Of a stretch of 64,000 bases of DNA, positions 16,465 through 25,010 are shown piece after piece. The stretch lies in the NCBI GenBank assembly GCA_016704485.1, contig JADJAA010000002.1, positions 682,001-746,000 on the forward strand, given 5' to 3'. How positions within the stretch are numbered: position 1 is the stretch's first letter; every line of letters begins with the position of its first letter. The DNA comes from Flavobacteriales bacterium (lineage in GTDB: Bacteria > Bacteroidota > Bacteroidia > Flavobacteriales_F > PHOS-HE28). The notes below the pieces were generated by a model that did no database searches, had not been told where the DNA came from, and saw only the letters and a program-made list of their open reading frames with translations. The position numbers and the translations under genes are program-made.

Positions 16465-19263
16465 ATGGTTGATCCACTTTCACGCCGAGTGCGTTATTGG
16501 TCAATAGCTTTTGCGCAATTTGTCGTGTGCTTTGCGAGCGCGCAGGATCCGATCACGGTTACTAGCCAATGTCTTGGCCAAGTAGCTGCGGAGCACCACA
16601 GTTTGGCCATGGGTCCGGTGGGGACGGATTGGTTCGGCCCTGTAGTTAAGTCTGTTCCTCTAGGTGACGGAGGTTCTGTGGCCATGTACCGTTATATCGC
16701 CGGTCCGGATACGGGTGTGCAGGTGACCCGTTTCGACTCCATGGGCGCTACGGTCTGGAACTACAGTTTTACGGATCCGGGCGTGCCATATCTGCATCCT
16801 ACTACTATTTGCCAAGCAAATGATCTTGGCTATCTGATCGGTGGGCAGACGGCAGGCTACACCAATGTGTGGGATCCATTCATCCTGAAGTTGGACGCGG
16901 ACGGCAACTTCTTGTGGTTCAAGACCTACACGTGCAACCGCAACCTTTTCGTCAACGACATTGCTCAGAGCTCAAGCGGCAACATCTGTATGGTGGGCGG
17001 CGACTATTTCCTGTTGACCGCCTTCTGGGCCAGCCCATGGAATAATGGTTTTGATGCCAATGCTAACGCAGCCGTGGTGCTTGTGACTGATGGCGCCGGT
17101 GCTCCGCTCAGCTTTACGCCTTACTCCTTCCACTTCGGTGGTGTGGATCGCAAATGGGAGAACTTCTGTGATGTGGAGGCCATGCCGGACGGTTCGTTCT
17201 TGATCGCTGGGAACAGCGGCCACAACTGGGATTTTTTCACGGCCACTGCGCTGCACATCGATAATAGTGGTGGTTTGCTCTGGTGTCGCAATTGGCTGTG
17301 CACGCAGTTCGGTGGTACGTGGAGCAGCGATGTGGCGCAAAGTGTGGTAGCGGGTGTCACGCCGGGAACGGCACTTATCTCTGGTTATGTGAGCGATCAC
17401 AACCAGTACGGTACGGGCTGGAGCTATCGTGACGCGTACGCGGCACAGATCGACATTGCCACCGGTGATCTGAACTTCAGCAAGCGCTATCCCATGACAG
17501 CAGCCAACATCATTGACTCTGAATTGTCCAATGGAAGACTACTGATCGTCGGTAGGCAATTCACCAGTGCAGGACTTAGTGGAGGTGTGCTCTATGATGT
17601 TGATGCTGCCACTGGAACGCTGGGTCAAATGCGAACGTACCATTTTGGTTCATCTCCGGGAACTTCCATCGCTTGCATCGATGCCTACGCCAACGGTGAT
17701 CTGTTGCTTGCAGGAAACACCGGTCGCAACGGTTTTCAACAGGCCATAATGCTCAAGACCGATGCGCTTGGCGCCGCAACATGTACAGACAGCTTGTGGG
17801 AAACGCCAGGGGATATCGACCTCGTATGGACCGAGAAGTTCATGACGATCAACGATCCCGGTGGACTGAATCCCAGTCCGCTGACCACAATACCCACCGT
17901 TGCAGTTGATCGCACGCTTATCCGCAATTGTGTATGCCTCAAAGTTTCCACCTTCTGTCCGCTTCCATTGGATACGCTCTTCACGCTGGACAAGGACACG
18001 CTTGCTTGCTCTGGTGACTCCCTTCACATCGCCTCCGATCTGGAAGAGAGCTTACAATGCGGTGATCCGCAATTCACCTATGCTTGGGAGTACTTCTCGG
18101 ATGGGGTAGTGGTCAACAATGGGGTTGTTGGCGGAACATCCTTTGCTACTTCCGGGCAAGCTTCACCACCGGGTTTGACAGCACCGGACGGATCAGTATC
18201 CGTGCAAGTACAATTGCGCGTGATCGATTGCGCCGGCGATACGATATGCAAGGTTGCAGCATCCGTTGGAATTGGTGGCTTTCAGACCATTGATGAAGTG
18301 CTGGCAGCGGATACGGTTTTCTGCGGTGCGGCTTTGCAATTGGGTCCGGGTTCCACGGATCCTGATGCAACGTTCTCTTGGTACGCTACCACCTTGGATG
18401 GCGATCTGGCACAAGCCCAAGCGGGTGGGGTCGTCAGCACCAGTGCACTTTACAGCGCTGGATCCACAGGTACTTATTTTTTGCTCAGCAATGTACATGG
18501 TTGCATCAGTATAGATTCCATTCTGGTGGATATGGACCGCCTCACGATCGATCTGGCGGACAGTGCGTGGTTCTGTAAGAATGACAATGTGTTGTTAGAT
18601 GCTACTTGGCCGGGAGCAACGAGCTATCTGTGGAGCGGTGTTGTAAGTAGTGATAGCGCAACCGCAATGGCGACCACCGCGGGCAATGCTATTGTAATGG
18701 TGCATGTCGCGAATTGTGTAGGTGCGGATACCATCGCAGTTGCAGAACACCCTTTGCCCGTATTCAACCTACCGGATGAAGTGCCGTTGTGCATCGATAC
18801 GCGCATTGCACACTTGGTGATAACAGATCCTCATGATAGCCTTGTCTGGAGCACAGGTGAAACAACTTCATGGATCAATGCGACGGAGACGGGCTACGTT
18901 TCGGCCAGCATATTTGTAGATGGATGCCACTCAGAAATGGACAGCACTTTGGTATACTTGGAGGATTGTACCTGCACGCTCTACGTGCCCAATAGCTTCA
19001 CCCCGGATGGCGACGGCGTCAACGATGCGTGGGCACCCGTAATGGATTGCGACCTGCGCTACATGGACCTGCTACTCTTCAACCGCTGGGGAGAACTCAT
19101 CGCCGAATTGAAAGAACCCGCCGACCGTTGGGATGGCACTTACGGTGGCCAGCAATGTCCCATTGGTGTGTACGCATATAAATTACGCTATTCCAGCATT
19201 CGCTTGGATCAGGAACAGACCGAACGGTCGGAGGTGTTCGGACATGTGTCGCTGCTGCGGTAG
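16465..19263 (+). CDS. Large secreted protein with T9SS type B sorting domain
   Basis: 932 residues from the ATG at 16465, which puts a clean signal peptide at the N-terminus (YWSIAFAQFVVCFASAQ); an upstream Met at 16372 would hide it. Residues about 20-500 are propeller-like repeats with DGSFLIAGN and GDLLLAGNTG units. About 530-830 are Ig-like or adhesion-like beta domains with paired cysteines. The final ~90 residues form the gliding-motility-associated (CHU_C) type B sorting domain: VPNSFTPDGDGVNDAWAP, LLLFNRWGELI, DRWDGTYGGQQCPIGVYAYK and FGHVSLLR at the end. The product should be exported by T9SS to the surface or medium. The gene ends directly against a truncated hicA. Confidence 0.92.
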   Translation: MVDPLSRRVRYWSIAFAQFVVCFASAQDPITVTSQCLGQVAAEHHSLAMGPVGTDWFGPVVKSVPLGDGGSVAMYRYIAGPDTGVQVTRFDSMGATVWNYSFTDPGVPYLHPTTICQANDLGYLIGGQTAGYTNVWDPFILKLDADGNFLWFKTYTCNRNLFVNDIAQSSSGNICMVGGDYFLLTAFWASPWNNGFDANANAAVVLVTDGAGAPLSFTPYSFHFGGVDRKWENFCDVEAMPDGSFLIAGNSGHNWDFFTATALHIDNSGGLLWCRNWLCTQFGGTWSSDVAQSVVAGVTPGTALISGYVSDHNQYGTGWSYRDAYAAQIDIATGDLNFSKRYPMTAANIIDSELSNGRLLIVGRQFTSAGLSGGVLYDVDAATGTLGQMRTYHFGSSPGTSIACIDAYANGDLLLAGNTGRNGFQQAIMLKTDALGAATCTDSLWETPGDIDLVWTEKFMTINDPGGLNPSPLTTIPTVAVDRTLIRNCVCLKVSTFCPLPLDTLFTLDKDTLACSGDSLHIASDLEESLQCGDPQFTYAWEYFSDGVVVNNGVVGGTSFATSGQASPPGLTAPDGSVSVQVQLRVIDCAGDTICKVAASVGIGGFQTIDEVLAADTVFCGAALQLGPGSTDPDATFSWYATTLDGDLAQAQAGGVVSTSALYSAGSTGTYFLLSNVHGCISIDSILVDMDRLTIDLADSAWFCKNDNVLLDATWPGATSYLWSGVVSSDSATAMATTAGNAIVMVHVANCVGADTIAVAEHPLPVFNLPDEVPLCIDTRIAHLVITDPHDSLVWSTGETTSWINATETGYVSASIFVDGCHSEMDSTLVYLEDCTCTLYVPNSFTPDGDGVNDAWAPVMDCDLRYMDLLLFNRWGELIAELKEPADRWDGTYGGQQCPIGVYAYKLRYSSIRLDQEQTERSEVFGHVSLLR

Positions 19264-19375
19264 AGGAGTGGTTCTTGAATATTTGATGTGAGCCTTTTGT
19301 CCGCAACAGTTCGAACCCATGTTGACGTAGGACCCGGATCAGCTCATCCGGTGTTATCGAAGGAGTAGTGGACAT
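19264..19375 (-). pseudogene. hicA: Truncated hicA toxin remnant
   Basis: Starting at ATG 19375 (GTG at 19381 is an alternative), the first ~38 codons match HicA: ITPDELIRVLRQHGFELLRT and KGSHQIFK, which includes the conserved GSH histidine. After about 38 residues the match ends exactly where the T9SS type B gene ends on the other strand, and the frame continues as meaningless antisense. The strands usually following KGSH in HicA are missing, so the mRNA-cleaving toxin is probably inactive. The position directly after hicB fits a former hicB-hicA pair. Confidence 0.75.
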
Positions 19376-19380
19376 TACCA

Positions 19381-19608
19381 CTAAAAGCCCACCACCATGG
19401 AGTACTCCAATGTGCGGCTATCGTCCGGTATCGGATCACCTTCTGCTTTTAATGTCTCCAGAAAAAGCTCAATGGCTTCTTTCGCCATGGCCATTGCGTG
19501 GTCAACATCATCACCATAGGTAATGCAACCGGGCAGTGCGGGCACGTTCACTGTGTAACCACCTTCGGGTTCATGTGTAAGTAGTATGCGATATGTGCGT
19601 TGGGTCAT
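19381..19608 (-). CDS. hicB: HicB family antitoxin (partner truncated)
   Basis: 75 residues, the short HicB form with a partial RNase H-like fold: YRILLTHEPEGGYTVNVPAL, PGCITYGDDVDHAMAMAKEA and IELFLETLKAEGDPIPDDS. HicB proteins neutralise HicA and often repress their own operon through a separate C-terminal DNA-binding domain, which is not seen here. The neighbouring hicA is cut short, so this is an orphan antitoxin or a relic. Confidence 0.85.
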   Translation of the reverse strand: MTQRTYRILLTHEPEGGYTVNVPALPGCITYGDDVDHAMAMAKEAIELFLETLKAEGDPIPDDSRTLEYSMVVGF

Positions 19609-19632
19609 GATGATCCGAGGTTGCTAACAAAG

Positions 19633-19731
19633 TTACGCGTTTACGCCTTTTCCAACCTTCACCCCGTTCTCTGCCGCGATCTTCTTCTCAACCTCAGCAA
19701 TAGCCCGTTCTGTCTTCAATAACGGATCCAT
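19633..19731 (-). pseudogene. ppsA: Second copy of the 3' end of ppsA (fragment)
   Basis: The minus strand encodes PLLKTERAIAEVEKKIAA and then GVKVGKGVNA before TAA. The full ppsA at 20866-23343 ends SLLKTKRAIAEVEKKIAAG with KGKVPA. Identity is high over about 55 bp at DNA level (TTGAAGAC...CGGGCTATTGCTGAGG). No other part of PpsA is present upstream of the fragment. It looks like the remnant of a duplicated or displaced ppsA end, now separated from the intact gene by the T9SS gene at 19787-20815. Confidence 0.8.
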
Positions 19732-19786
19732 TTCAATATTGGAATCATTACTAGGCAAAATCGTTAGTCATGAAGCGTTAGAGATA

Positions 19787-20815
19787 CTACCGCAATAGCG
19801 ACACATGGCCTTTCAGCTTCTCTTGACCAGAACATTCAGAAGATGATTGAAGAACGTAATAATACACTCCATCCGGAGCTGGCTCTCCTCCAGACGATCG
19901 ACCATCCCATGACGTAGTTGCCGAATGCATCAGATCTCCCCATCTCGAATACACCTGCAAGTAATAGAGCGAACCCGATTGCATCGGGGCAAACTGATCA
20001 TTAACCCCATCTCCGTTCGGAGTAAATACATTGACAACAACAGCGGGAGGATTCGCAGTGAGTTCGTTTAACTCCGCTGATGTAGCTGCCCCACTCACTC
20101 CATATTGGAAAGCTCCAATACACTGTGGTTGTACCTGAGCATTTGATGGCTCAACAAAGTATACGTCATTTCCGTTGAATGCGATCAGACGGATATCATC
20201 CACACAAGGCCCGGTTCGGATAGTCACTGCCCCTAAGACCCCATAGAATGGCATTTCCATTACTCCAATGGAATCTACGCCGATTATCCCAGACTGGGAT
20301 TCGCTCATCCTTATCCGGATAAGTGCATCATATCCTGCAGTCATGTAAAGGTCTCCTTGGTACCAAGTCAAGTCTCCTGAAGCTGAATATCCAATGTATC
20401 CTAGCACTGCAAATGAGCCATCAGTTCTAATGACACAGAGCGAGTCCCACGACTCAAAGAGCAGTTGCTCATTGTCTAGTGCAACCAACGAAACTCCACT
20501 GAAAGGTGCTGGAATTGTTGTGACAAGTTCTGGCATTCCAGTCGTTCTATCAATCTCATAAAGATATGATGAACTAATGCCGAACAAACGGCCTTCCGGA
20601 GTGAGGGCGATATCACCGAACCCGATCCCGGTGTCACCAATGTAGGTCGTATCACAACTGATGGGATCGAACTCGTACAACCATGGTCCACTTACAACAT
20701 ACACTACATCCTGACATCTAATGTAGTTGTAATGAAAACAAGCGAATAGTAACATCGCCGAAAAAGCGAGTATTCTGAAATTCGAACTTCGTTCAAAAAT
20801 TCTATTTGATAACAT
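19787..20815 (-). CDS. Secreted protein with T9SS type B sorting domain
   Basis: 342 residues from ATG 20815, which gives a signal peptide (FRILAFSAMLLFACFHYNYI). The middle is a propeller-like or YVTN-type repeat region (LTPEGRLFGISSSYLYEID, GDLTWYQGDLYMTAGYD). The C-terminal ~85 residues are a type B sorting domain: VNVFTPNGDGVNDQFAP, VYSRWGDLM, TSWDGRSSGGEPAPDGVYYY and the final GHVSLLR, as in the gene at 16465. The product should leave the cell by T9SS. A longer frame upstream (TTG at 20869) overlaps the end of ppsA and is less likely. It sits between the two ppsA ends. Confidence 0.9.
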   Translation of the reverse strand: MLSNRIFERSSNFRILAFSAMLLFACFHYNYIRCQDVVYVVSGPWLYEFDPISCDTTYIGDTGIGFGDIALTPEGRLFGISSSYLYEIDRTTGMPELVTTIPAPFSGVSLVALDNEQLLFESWDSLCVIRTDGSFAVLGYIGYSASGDLTWYQGDLYMTAGYDALIRIRMSESQSGIIGVDSIGVMEMPFYGVLGAVTIRTGPCVDDIRLIAFNGNDVYFVEPSNAQVQPQCIGAFQYGVSGAATSAELNELTANPPAVVVNVFTPNGDGVNDQFAPMQSGSLYYLQVYSRWGDLMHSATTSWDGRSSGGEPAPDGVYYYVLQSSSECSGQEKLKGHVSLLR

Positions 20816-20865
20816 TGGATTCAACCTAAAGATGGTCGAATATCCGGATTCGCTGCTTGAGAGGC

Positions 20866-23343
20866 TCAAGCCGGTACCTTCCCCTTACCAGCCGCGATCT
20901 TCTTCTCCACCTCAGCAATAGCCCGCTTCGTCTTCAACAAACTATCCGGAGTAACACTGATCGAATCGATCCCCAGTTCCACCAAGAACTGCGCAAAATC
21001 AGGGAAGTCACTAGGACCTTGGCCACAGATGCCAACTTTGGTGCCGGTGCGCTTGGCGGTCTCGATCAGCATCTTCAGCATGCGCTTTACGGCCGGGTTA
21101 CGCTCGTCGTAAAGGTGTGATACCAGTGCGCTGTCGCGGTCCAAGCCGAGCGTAAGCTGCGTAAGATCATTGCTACCGATGGAGAAGCCGTCAATGTGTT
21201 CGCTGAACTCTTCGGCCATGATGATGTTGCTCGGGATCTCTGCCATCAGGAAAAGCTCCAAACCTTCCTTGCCGCGCTCCAGCCCGTATTCCTTCATCAC
21301 TGCGGTCACGCTTTGCAGCTCTTCCACCGTGCGGCAGAAAGGCACCATCACCACCACGTTCTTCAGGCCCATTTTCTCGCGCACACGGCGAATGGCCTTA
21401 CACTCCAGACCGAAGGCTTCCTTGTACACTTCGCTGTAGTAGCGACTTGCACCGCGCCAGCCGATCATCGGGTTCTCCTCGTCCGGCTCGAAATGTTCGC
21501 CGCCCAAGAGGTTCTTGTACTCGTTGCTCTTGAAGTCGCTGAACCGCACGATCACCTTGTTAGGGTAGAAGGCCGCGGCGATCTTGGCAATGCCATAGCT
21601 CAGCTTTTTCACGAAGAAGGTCTCTTCGTCCTCATAGCCGTGGATCAAGTAACTGATCTTTCCGCTCAGGGCCACATCCCCGAGTTCCTTGTGTTGTAAC
21701 AACGCCAATGGATGCGCTTGTATGTAGTTGTTGATGATGAACTCCTCACGCGCCAAACCCACGCCGGCATTCGGCAAACTGCTGAACTTGAACGCCAAGT
21801 CCGGGCTTGCCACGTTGAGCATGATCGGGGTCTTCGTCTCCGGCATGTCGGCGAGCATCGTTTCCTCTTTATGGAAGGGGATGATCCCGCTGTAGATGAT
21901 GCCGGTATCACCTTCGCAGCAACTGGCGGTTACTTCCATACCGGTATCCAAAAGGTCGGTGATATTGCCACAGCCCACGATCGCGGGCACACCCATTTCA
22001 CGTGCTACAATGGCCGCATGGCACGTACGGCCGCCTTTGTTGGTGATGATCGCGCTGGCCTTTTTCATGATCGGCTCCCAATCCGGGTCGGTCATGTCCG
22101 TTACCAGTACATCGCCTTGTTGAAAGTCCTTGCCATCACCGCTTCCGCCACGACCATCGAGGCTGAAGAGGATCCGCACTTTACCAGCGCCAGCGCGGTC
22201 GCCAATGGCGATACCGGTGGCGATCACCGGGTGTTTCTTTGGCGCCTCTGGTGTGGCCTCGTCAGGGTTGATCAACTTGTATTCCACCACACGGTCCGTG
22301 GCCTTGCGGCTGTGGATCGTTTCCGGGCGGGCTTGTACGATGAAGAGATGACCGGTCAAGCCGTCAATGGCCCATTCTACATCCATCGGGCACCAGTGGC
22401 CTTTCTTATCACTGTAATACTTTTCTATGGCTGCCACGCTGCGCGCGATCTCCAGTACTTGATCATCGGTCACACAAAAGCGGTTGCGTTGGGCGCGCTC
22501 GATCGGGATGGTCGAGGTCGGCTTTCCGGGCTCAACACCGTAGACCATCTTACGATCCTTGGAGCCCAGCTTCTTTTCAATGATGCTGGTGTATCCCTCT
22601 GCCAGTGTGGGTTTGAAGACAAGCCACTCATCGGGGCTCACAGCGCCTTGCACCACCATTTCTCCCAAACCATAGCTGCCGTTGATCAGTACCACGTCCT
22701 TGAAACCGCTTTCGGTATCGAGGCTGAAGGCGACACCGCTGGCACCCACATCGGAGCGTACCATTTTCTGGATGCCCACTGAAAGTCCCACTTGGAAGTG
22801 ATCATATCCCAAGCTCTCGCGGTACACAATGGCGCGATCGGTGAACAAGGAAGCGAAGCAGTTCCGCACGGCACTGATCAAGTCCTGGTGCCCACGGATG
22901 TTCAAGAAGGTCTCTTGTTGGCCGGCGAAGGAGGCATCCGGCAGGTCTTCCGCGGTGGCACTGGAACGAACGGCCACGTCGGTAGCTTCTTGTCCGTATT
23001 TCTGGGACATTTCATCGTACCGCTGCATGATCCCTTTCCACACCTCTTCAGGGAACTTTCCGTTCTTCACCAAGGTGCGCACGGCAAGACCTGTGCGGCG
23101 GATGTTCTCTATATCATCCACATCAAGCCCGGCAACGATATCCCGGATCTTCTGGTCCAGCACGTTATGTTCAATGAACGCTTTGTAAGCAGCAACGGTA
23201 ACCACATATCCTCCCGGCACTTCAACCCCGAGCTTTCCGAGGTTTTGGATCATCTCACCGAGGCTGGCATTTTTACCACCAACGGTTTCGATATCACTTA
23301 GTTCAACTTCGTGGAGCCATTTCAAGTAAGGTTCTTTAGGCAT
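20866..23343 (-). CDS. ppsA: Phosphoenolpyruvate synthase
   Basis: 825 residues, near the usual length. It makes phosphoenolpyruvate from pyruvate, ATP and water (giving AMP and phosphate), the entry step of gluconeogenesis from pyruvate. The N-terminal ATP-grasp part begins with VGGKNASLGEMIQNL and has AVRSSATAEDLPDASFAGQQ. The phosphohistidine swivel domain has GGRTCHAAIVAREMG with catalytic His442. The C-terminal PEP/pyruvate barrel includes GVGLAREEFIINNY and FSIGSNDLTQLTLG-type motifs. It was judged PpsA rather than pyruvate phosphate dikinase from the N-terminal start and the size. Its 3' tail has a second copy at 19633-19731. Confidence 0.95.
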   Translation of the reverse strand: MPKEPYLKWLHEVELSDIETVGGKNASLGEMIQNLGKLGVEVPGGYVVTVAAYKAFIEHNVLDQKIRDIVAGLDVDDIENIRRTGLAVRTLVKNGKFPEEVWKGIMQRYDEMSQKYGQEATDVAVRSSATAEDLPDASFAGQQETFLNIRGHQDLISAVRNCFASLFTDRAIVYRESLGYDHFQVGLSVGIQKMVRSDVGASGVAFSLDTESGFKDVVLINGSYGLGEMVVQGAVSPDEWLVFKPTLAEGYTSIIEKKLGSKDRKMVYGVEPGKPTSTIPIERAQRNRFCVTDDQVLEIARSVAAIEKYYSDKKGHWCPMDVEWAIDGLTGHLFIVQARPETIHSRKATDRVVEYKLINPDEATPEAPKKHPVIATGIAIGDRAGAGKVRILFSLDGRGGSGDGKDFQQGDVLVTDMTDPDWEPIMKKASAIITNKGGRTCHAAIVAREMGVPAIVGCGNITDLLDTGMEVTASCCEGDTGIIYSGIIPFHKEETMLADMPETKTPIMLNVASPDLAFKFSSLPNAGVGLAREEFIINNYIQAHPLALLQHKELGDVALSGKISYLIHGYEDEETFFVKKLSYGIAKIAAAFYPNKVIVRFSDFKSNEYKNLLGGEHFEPDEENPMIGWRGASRYYSEVYKEAFGLECKAIRRVREKMGLKNVVVMVPFCRTVEELQSVTAVMKEYGLERGKEGLELFLMAEIPSNIIMAEEFSEHIDGFSIGSNDLTQLTLGLDRDSALVSHLYDERNPAVKRMLKMLIETAKRTGTKVGICGQGPSDFPDFAQFLVELGIDSISVTPDSLLKTKRAIAEVEKKIAAGKGKVPA

Positions 23344-23552
23344 GATCTGAGTTCAAAAGTGCGGTTTATTGAAGAAGCTTTCTAACGGACGAGTCAATGC
23401 AAAGGTTGGGAAAATAGATAAGTTCATCTCGATTTTCTTGGATGGATCGAATATCGCCGGTTCTGGCCTTGATGATGAAAGTATGACACCATTGGATTCA
23501 AGCATTTGCAGGAATAAATAAGAACGACGTCCCCAGCCTGATCTGTTATCCC

Positions 23553-23560
23553 TAACTTTG
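23553..23560 (+). promoter_or_regulatory. Candidate -7 promoter element (TAnnTTTG)
   Basis: TAACTTTG fits the Bacteroidota sigma-ABfr -7 consensus exactly and lies 20 bp before the ATG of the lysine/alanine-rich protein. No clear -33 TTG box was found at the usual spacing. Confidence 0.4.
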
Positions 23561-23579
23561 CGACCCTTCAAGGACGAAC

Positions 23580-23783
23580 ATGACGACAAAACGAGCCAAA
23601 CTCCGCAAGGGGAACAGCGGCACCGGAAAAACGGTAGCCAAGAGAAGCGACACACGCGCCAAGCGGAAAGCCGAAACTGCGCGGAAAATGACTGCAGCTG
23701 CAGTTCAATTGAAAGCCGTGGCGAAACCGGCAGCTACCGCTAAGAAGGCAGCGCCAAAAAAGAAAGCAGCAGCAAAAAAGTAA
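23580..23783 (+). CDS. Histone H1-like lysine/alanine-rich protein
   Basis: 67 residues, almost entirely Lys, Ala, Arg and Thr (AKRKAETARKMTAAA and a C-terminal KKAAPKKKAAAKK). Composition and repeats resemble bacterial histone H1/HC1-like proteins that compact DNA. The sequence is low-complexity, so homology cannot be shown, but a promoter-like element lies before it and a good terminator after it, which supports a real, separately transcribed gene. Confidence 0.7.
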   Translation: MTTKRAKLRKGNSGTGKTVAKRSDTRAKRKAETARKMTAAAVQLKAVAKPAATAKKAAPKKKAAAKK

Positions 23784-23802
23784 CGGATCATTCTGATCAG
23801 GG

Positions 23803-23840
23803 ACCCCATTGGTGCGTTGCACTTGTGGGGTTTCTTTTTG
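23803..23840 (+). terminator. Rho-independent terminator
   Basis: The arms ACCCCA and TGGGGT form a hairpin with a 17-base loop that can pair further, followed by TTCTTTTT. It is 20 bp after the histone-like gene and ends that transcript. Confidence 0.75.
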
Positions 23841-23939
23841 AGCGTGGTTTTGTAATACAACACTCAATGCTCGCATGTTCTGCACCCCATTCCGATGTTC
23901 GGGGGCATCTATTCTGAAAGATCCTGTTACATTCGGATC

Positions 23940-24347
23940 ATGCCAGTCTTAGCCGATAAGGTTTGTTTGGAGTGTGGTGAGAAGATCGTAGGTCGCACGG
24001 ACAAACGATTTTGTTCAGATGCGTGCCGAAATCTCTTTCACTATCATGCGAACAATAGCAGCATAAACTATGTCCGCAATGTTGTGAATACATTGAAGCG
24101 GAACCGCAGGATCCTATCTGAACTGAATACGGGTGCTGAGGGGAAGACCAAGGTGCACAGGGAGAAGTTACTGGAACATGGATTCAGTTTCATGTACCAT
24201 ACCAACACCCACATTACCAAAGCGGGGAACAATTATGTGTTCTGTTTTGAACAAGGGTATTTGGAACTGACCGAAAATTGGTTCATGCTCGTGCGCCGGG
24301 ATGAGTACCTGGATAGAGCTGGCGATCCTAAAAAGAACAGTAGGTAG
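23940..24347 (+). CDS. Zinc-finger protein of unknown function
   Basis: 135 residues from ATG 23940 (the earlier ATG at 23895 gives a poor N-terminus). A treble-clef-type zinc site opens the protein: CLECGEKIVGRTDKRFCSDACR, with four cysteines in CxxC...CxxxC spacing as in DUF2116 or MYND-like fingers. The remainder is a basic helical region (YVRNVVNTLKRNRRILSEL) and a strand-rich end (HITKAGNNYVFCFEQGYLEL). The protein looks cytoplasmic, and binding to nucleic acid or protein is inferred only. I do not recognise a named family for the full length. Confidence 0.8.
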   Translation: MPVLADKVCLECGEKIVGRTDKRFCSDACRNLFHYHANNSSINYVRNVVNTLKRNRRILSELNTGAEGKTKVHREKLLEHGFSFMYHTNTHITKAGNNYVFCFEQGYLELTENWFMLVRRDEYLDRAGDPKKNSR

Positions 24348-24460
24348 TACAACTACATTCCTAGGCATAACTCTGCCCTTTAAGAGGAGATGAGCCAGAT
24401 GTTGAAAATGCTATTCGGTGAAAGAAATTCACCACAAGCTTTGCATTGTTAGGGTAGGGT

Positions 24461-24586
24461 CTAGCCGAGTGCCCAAATAAGCAGCACGATCATACCCAAG
24501 GTCATTAGGGCCAGTAACACGGGCCCTCCGATCTCATTCTGTTCAGCTTCAGCTGGGAAATGGTCATCGAAATGTTGGTCGCTCAT
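24461..24586 (-). CDS. Small single-pass membrane protein (41 aa)
   Basis: ATG to TAG, 41 residues. The N-terminal ~20 residues are acidic and hydrophilic (MSDQHFDDHFPAEAEQNEIG), and the C-terminal half is one transmembrane helix (PVLLALMTLGMIVLLIWALG). The hydrophilic head with a hydrophobic tail is the shape of real small tail-anchored proteins. It lies in the gap between the zinc-finger gene and the next small gene. Confidence 0.5.
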   Translation of the reverse strand: MSDQHFDDHFPAEAEQNEIGGPVLLALMTLGMIVLLIWALG

Positions 24587-24687
24587 GAGGAAGGGTTATG
24601 CGACAAATATAACCGTGAACCCATATGATCCAAATTCTGGAAGAAAAGAATTGAGCAACAAAGATCCGGGATCTTGAGATCCTGATC

Positions 24688-24879
24688 TCAGTTAAGGCTG
24701 AACGTTGGTTGGCGAAGCACCATTCGGGCTATTACCGCGCTTTCATTGGCCTTCATTCTACGGACCATTTCAAGCACCTGTTCATCCAATTCACGGTCGC
24801 TCAATTTCTCCAGATCCCGGTATACGGGTAGGCTGCTCTTGCTTTTGAGTATCAGCGATATTTTGTAGGAGCGTGACAT
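24688..24879 (-). CDS. Hypothetical small protein (63 aa)
   Basis: 63 residues, MSRSYKISLILKSKSSLPVY at the start, then a helix-rich part (KLSDRELDEQVLEMVRRMKA). It has no signal or membrane segment. It is preceded by an AT-rich upstream region and followed by the 41-residue membrane protein gene in the same direction. I do not recognise the family. Confidence 0.5.
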   Translation of the reverse strand: MSRSYKISLILKSKSSLPVYRDLEKLSDRELDEQVLEMVRRMKANESAVIARMVLRQPTFSLN

Positions 24880-25010
24880 TGTGTTGTACAGTAGACGTGT
24901 GTACCATATAGAAGGATGCCTATGCGGGTCAAAAAAATAACTGAACTAGAGGAAAGGTCGAAATTGTCGTGCGAACGGCAACTAAATACAGATAAAACGC
25001 ATAAAATGCT

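Noticed and set aside
21712..22782. Long plus-strand open frame inside ppsA (356 codons)
   Set aside because: It is fully antisense to the conserved ppsA gene, and the encoded protein has no family pattern. Antisense frames of this size arise in GC-balanced coding DNA.
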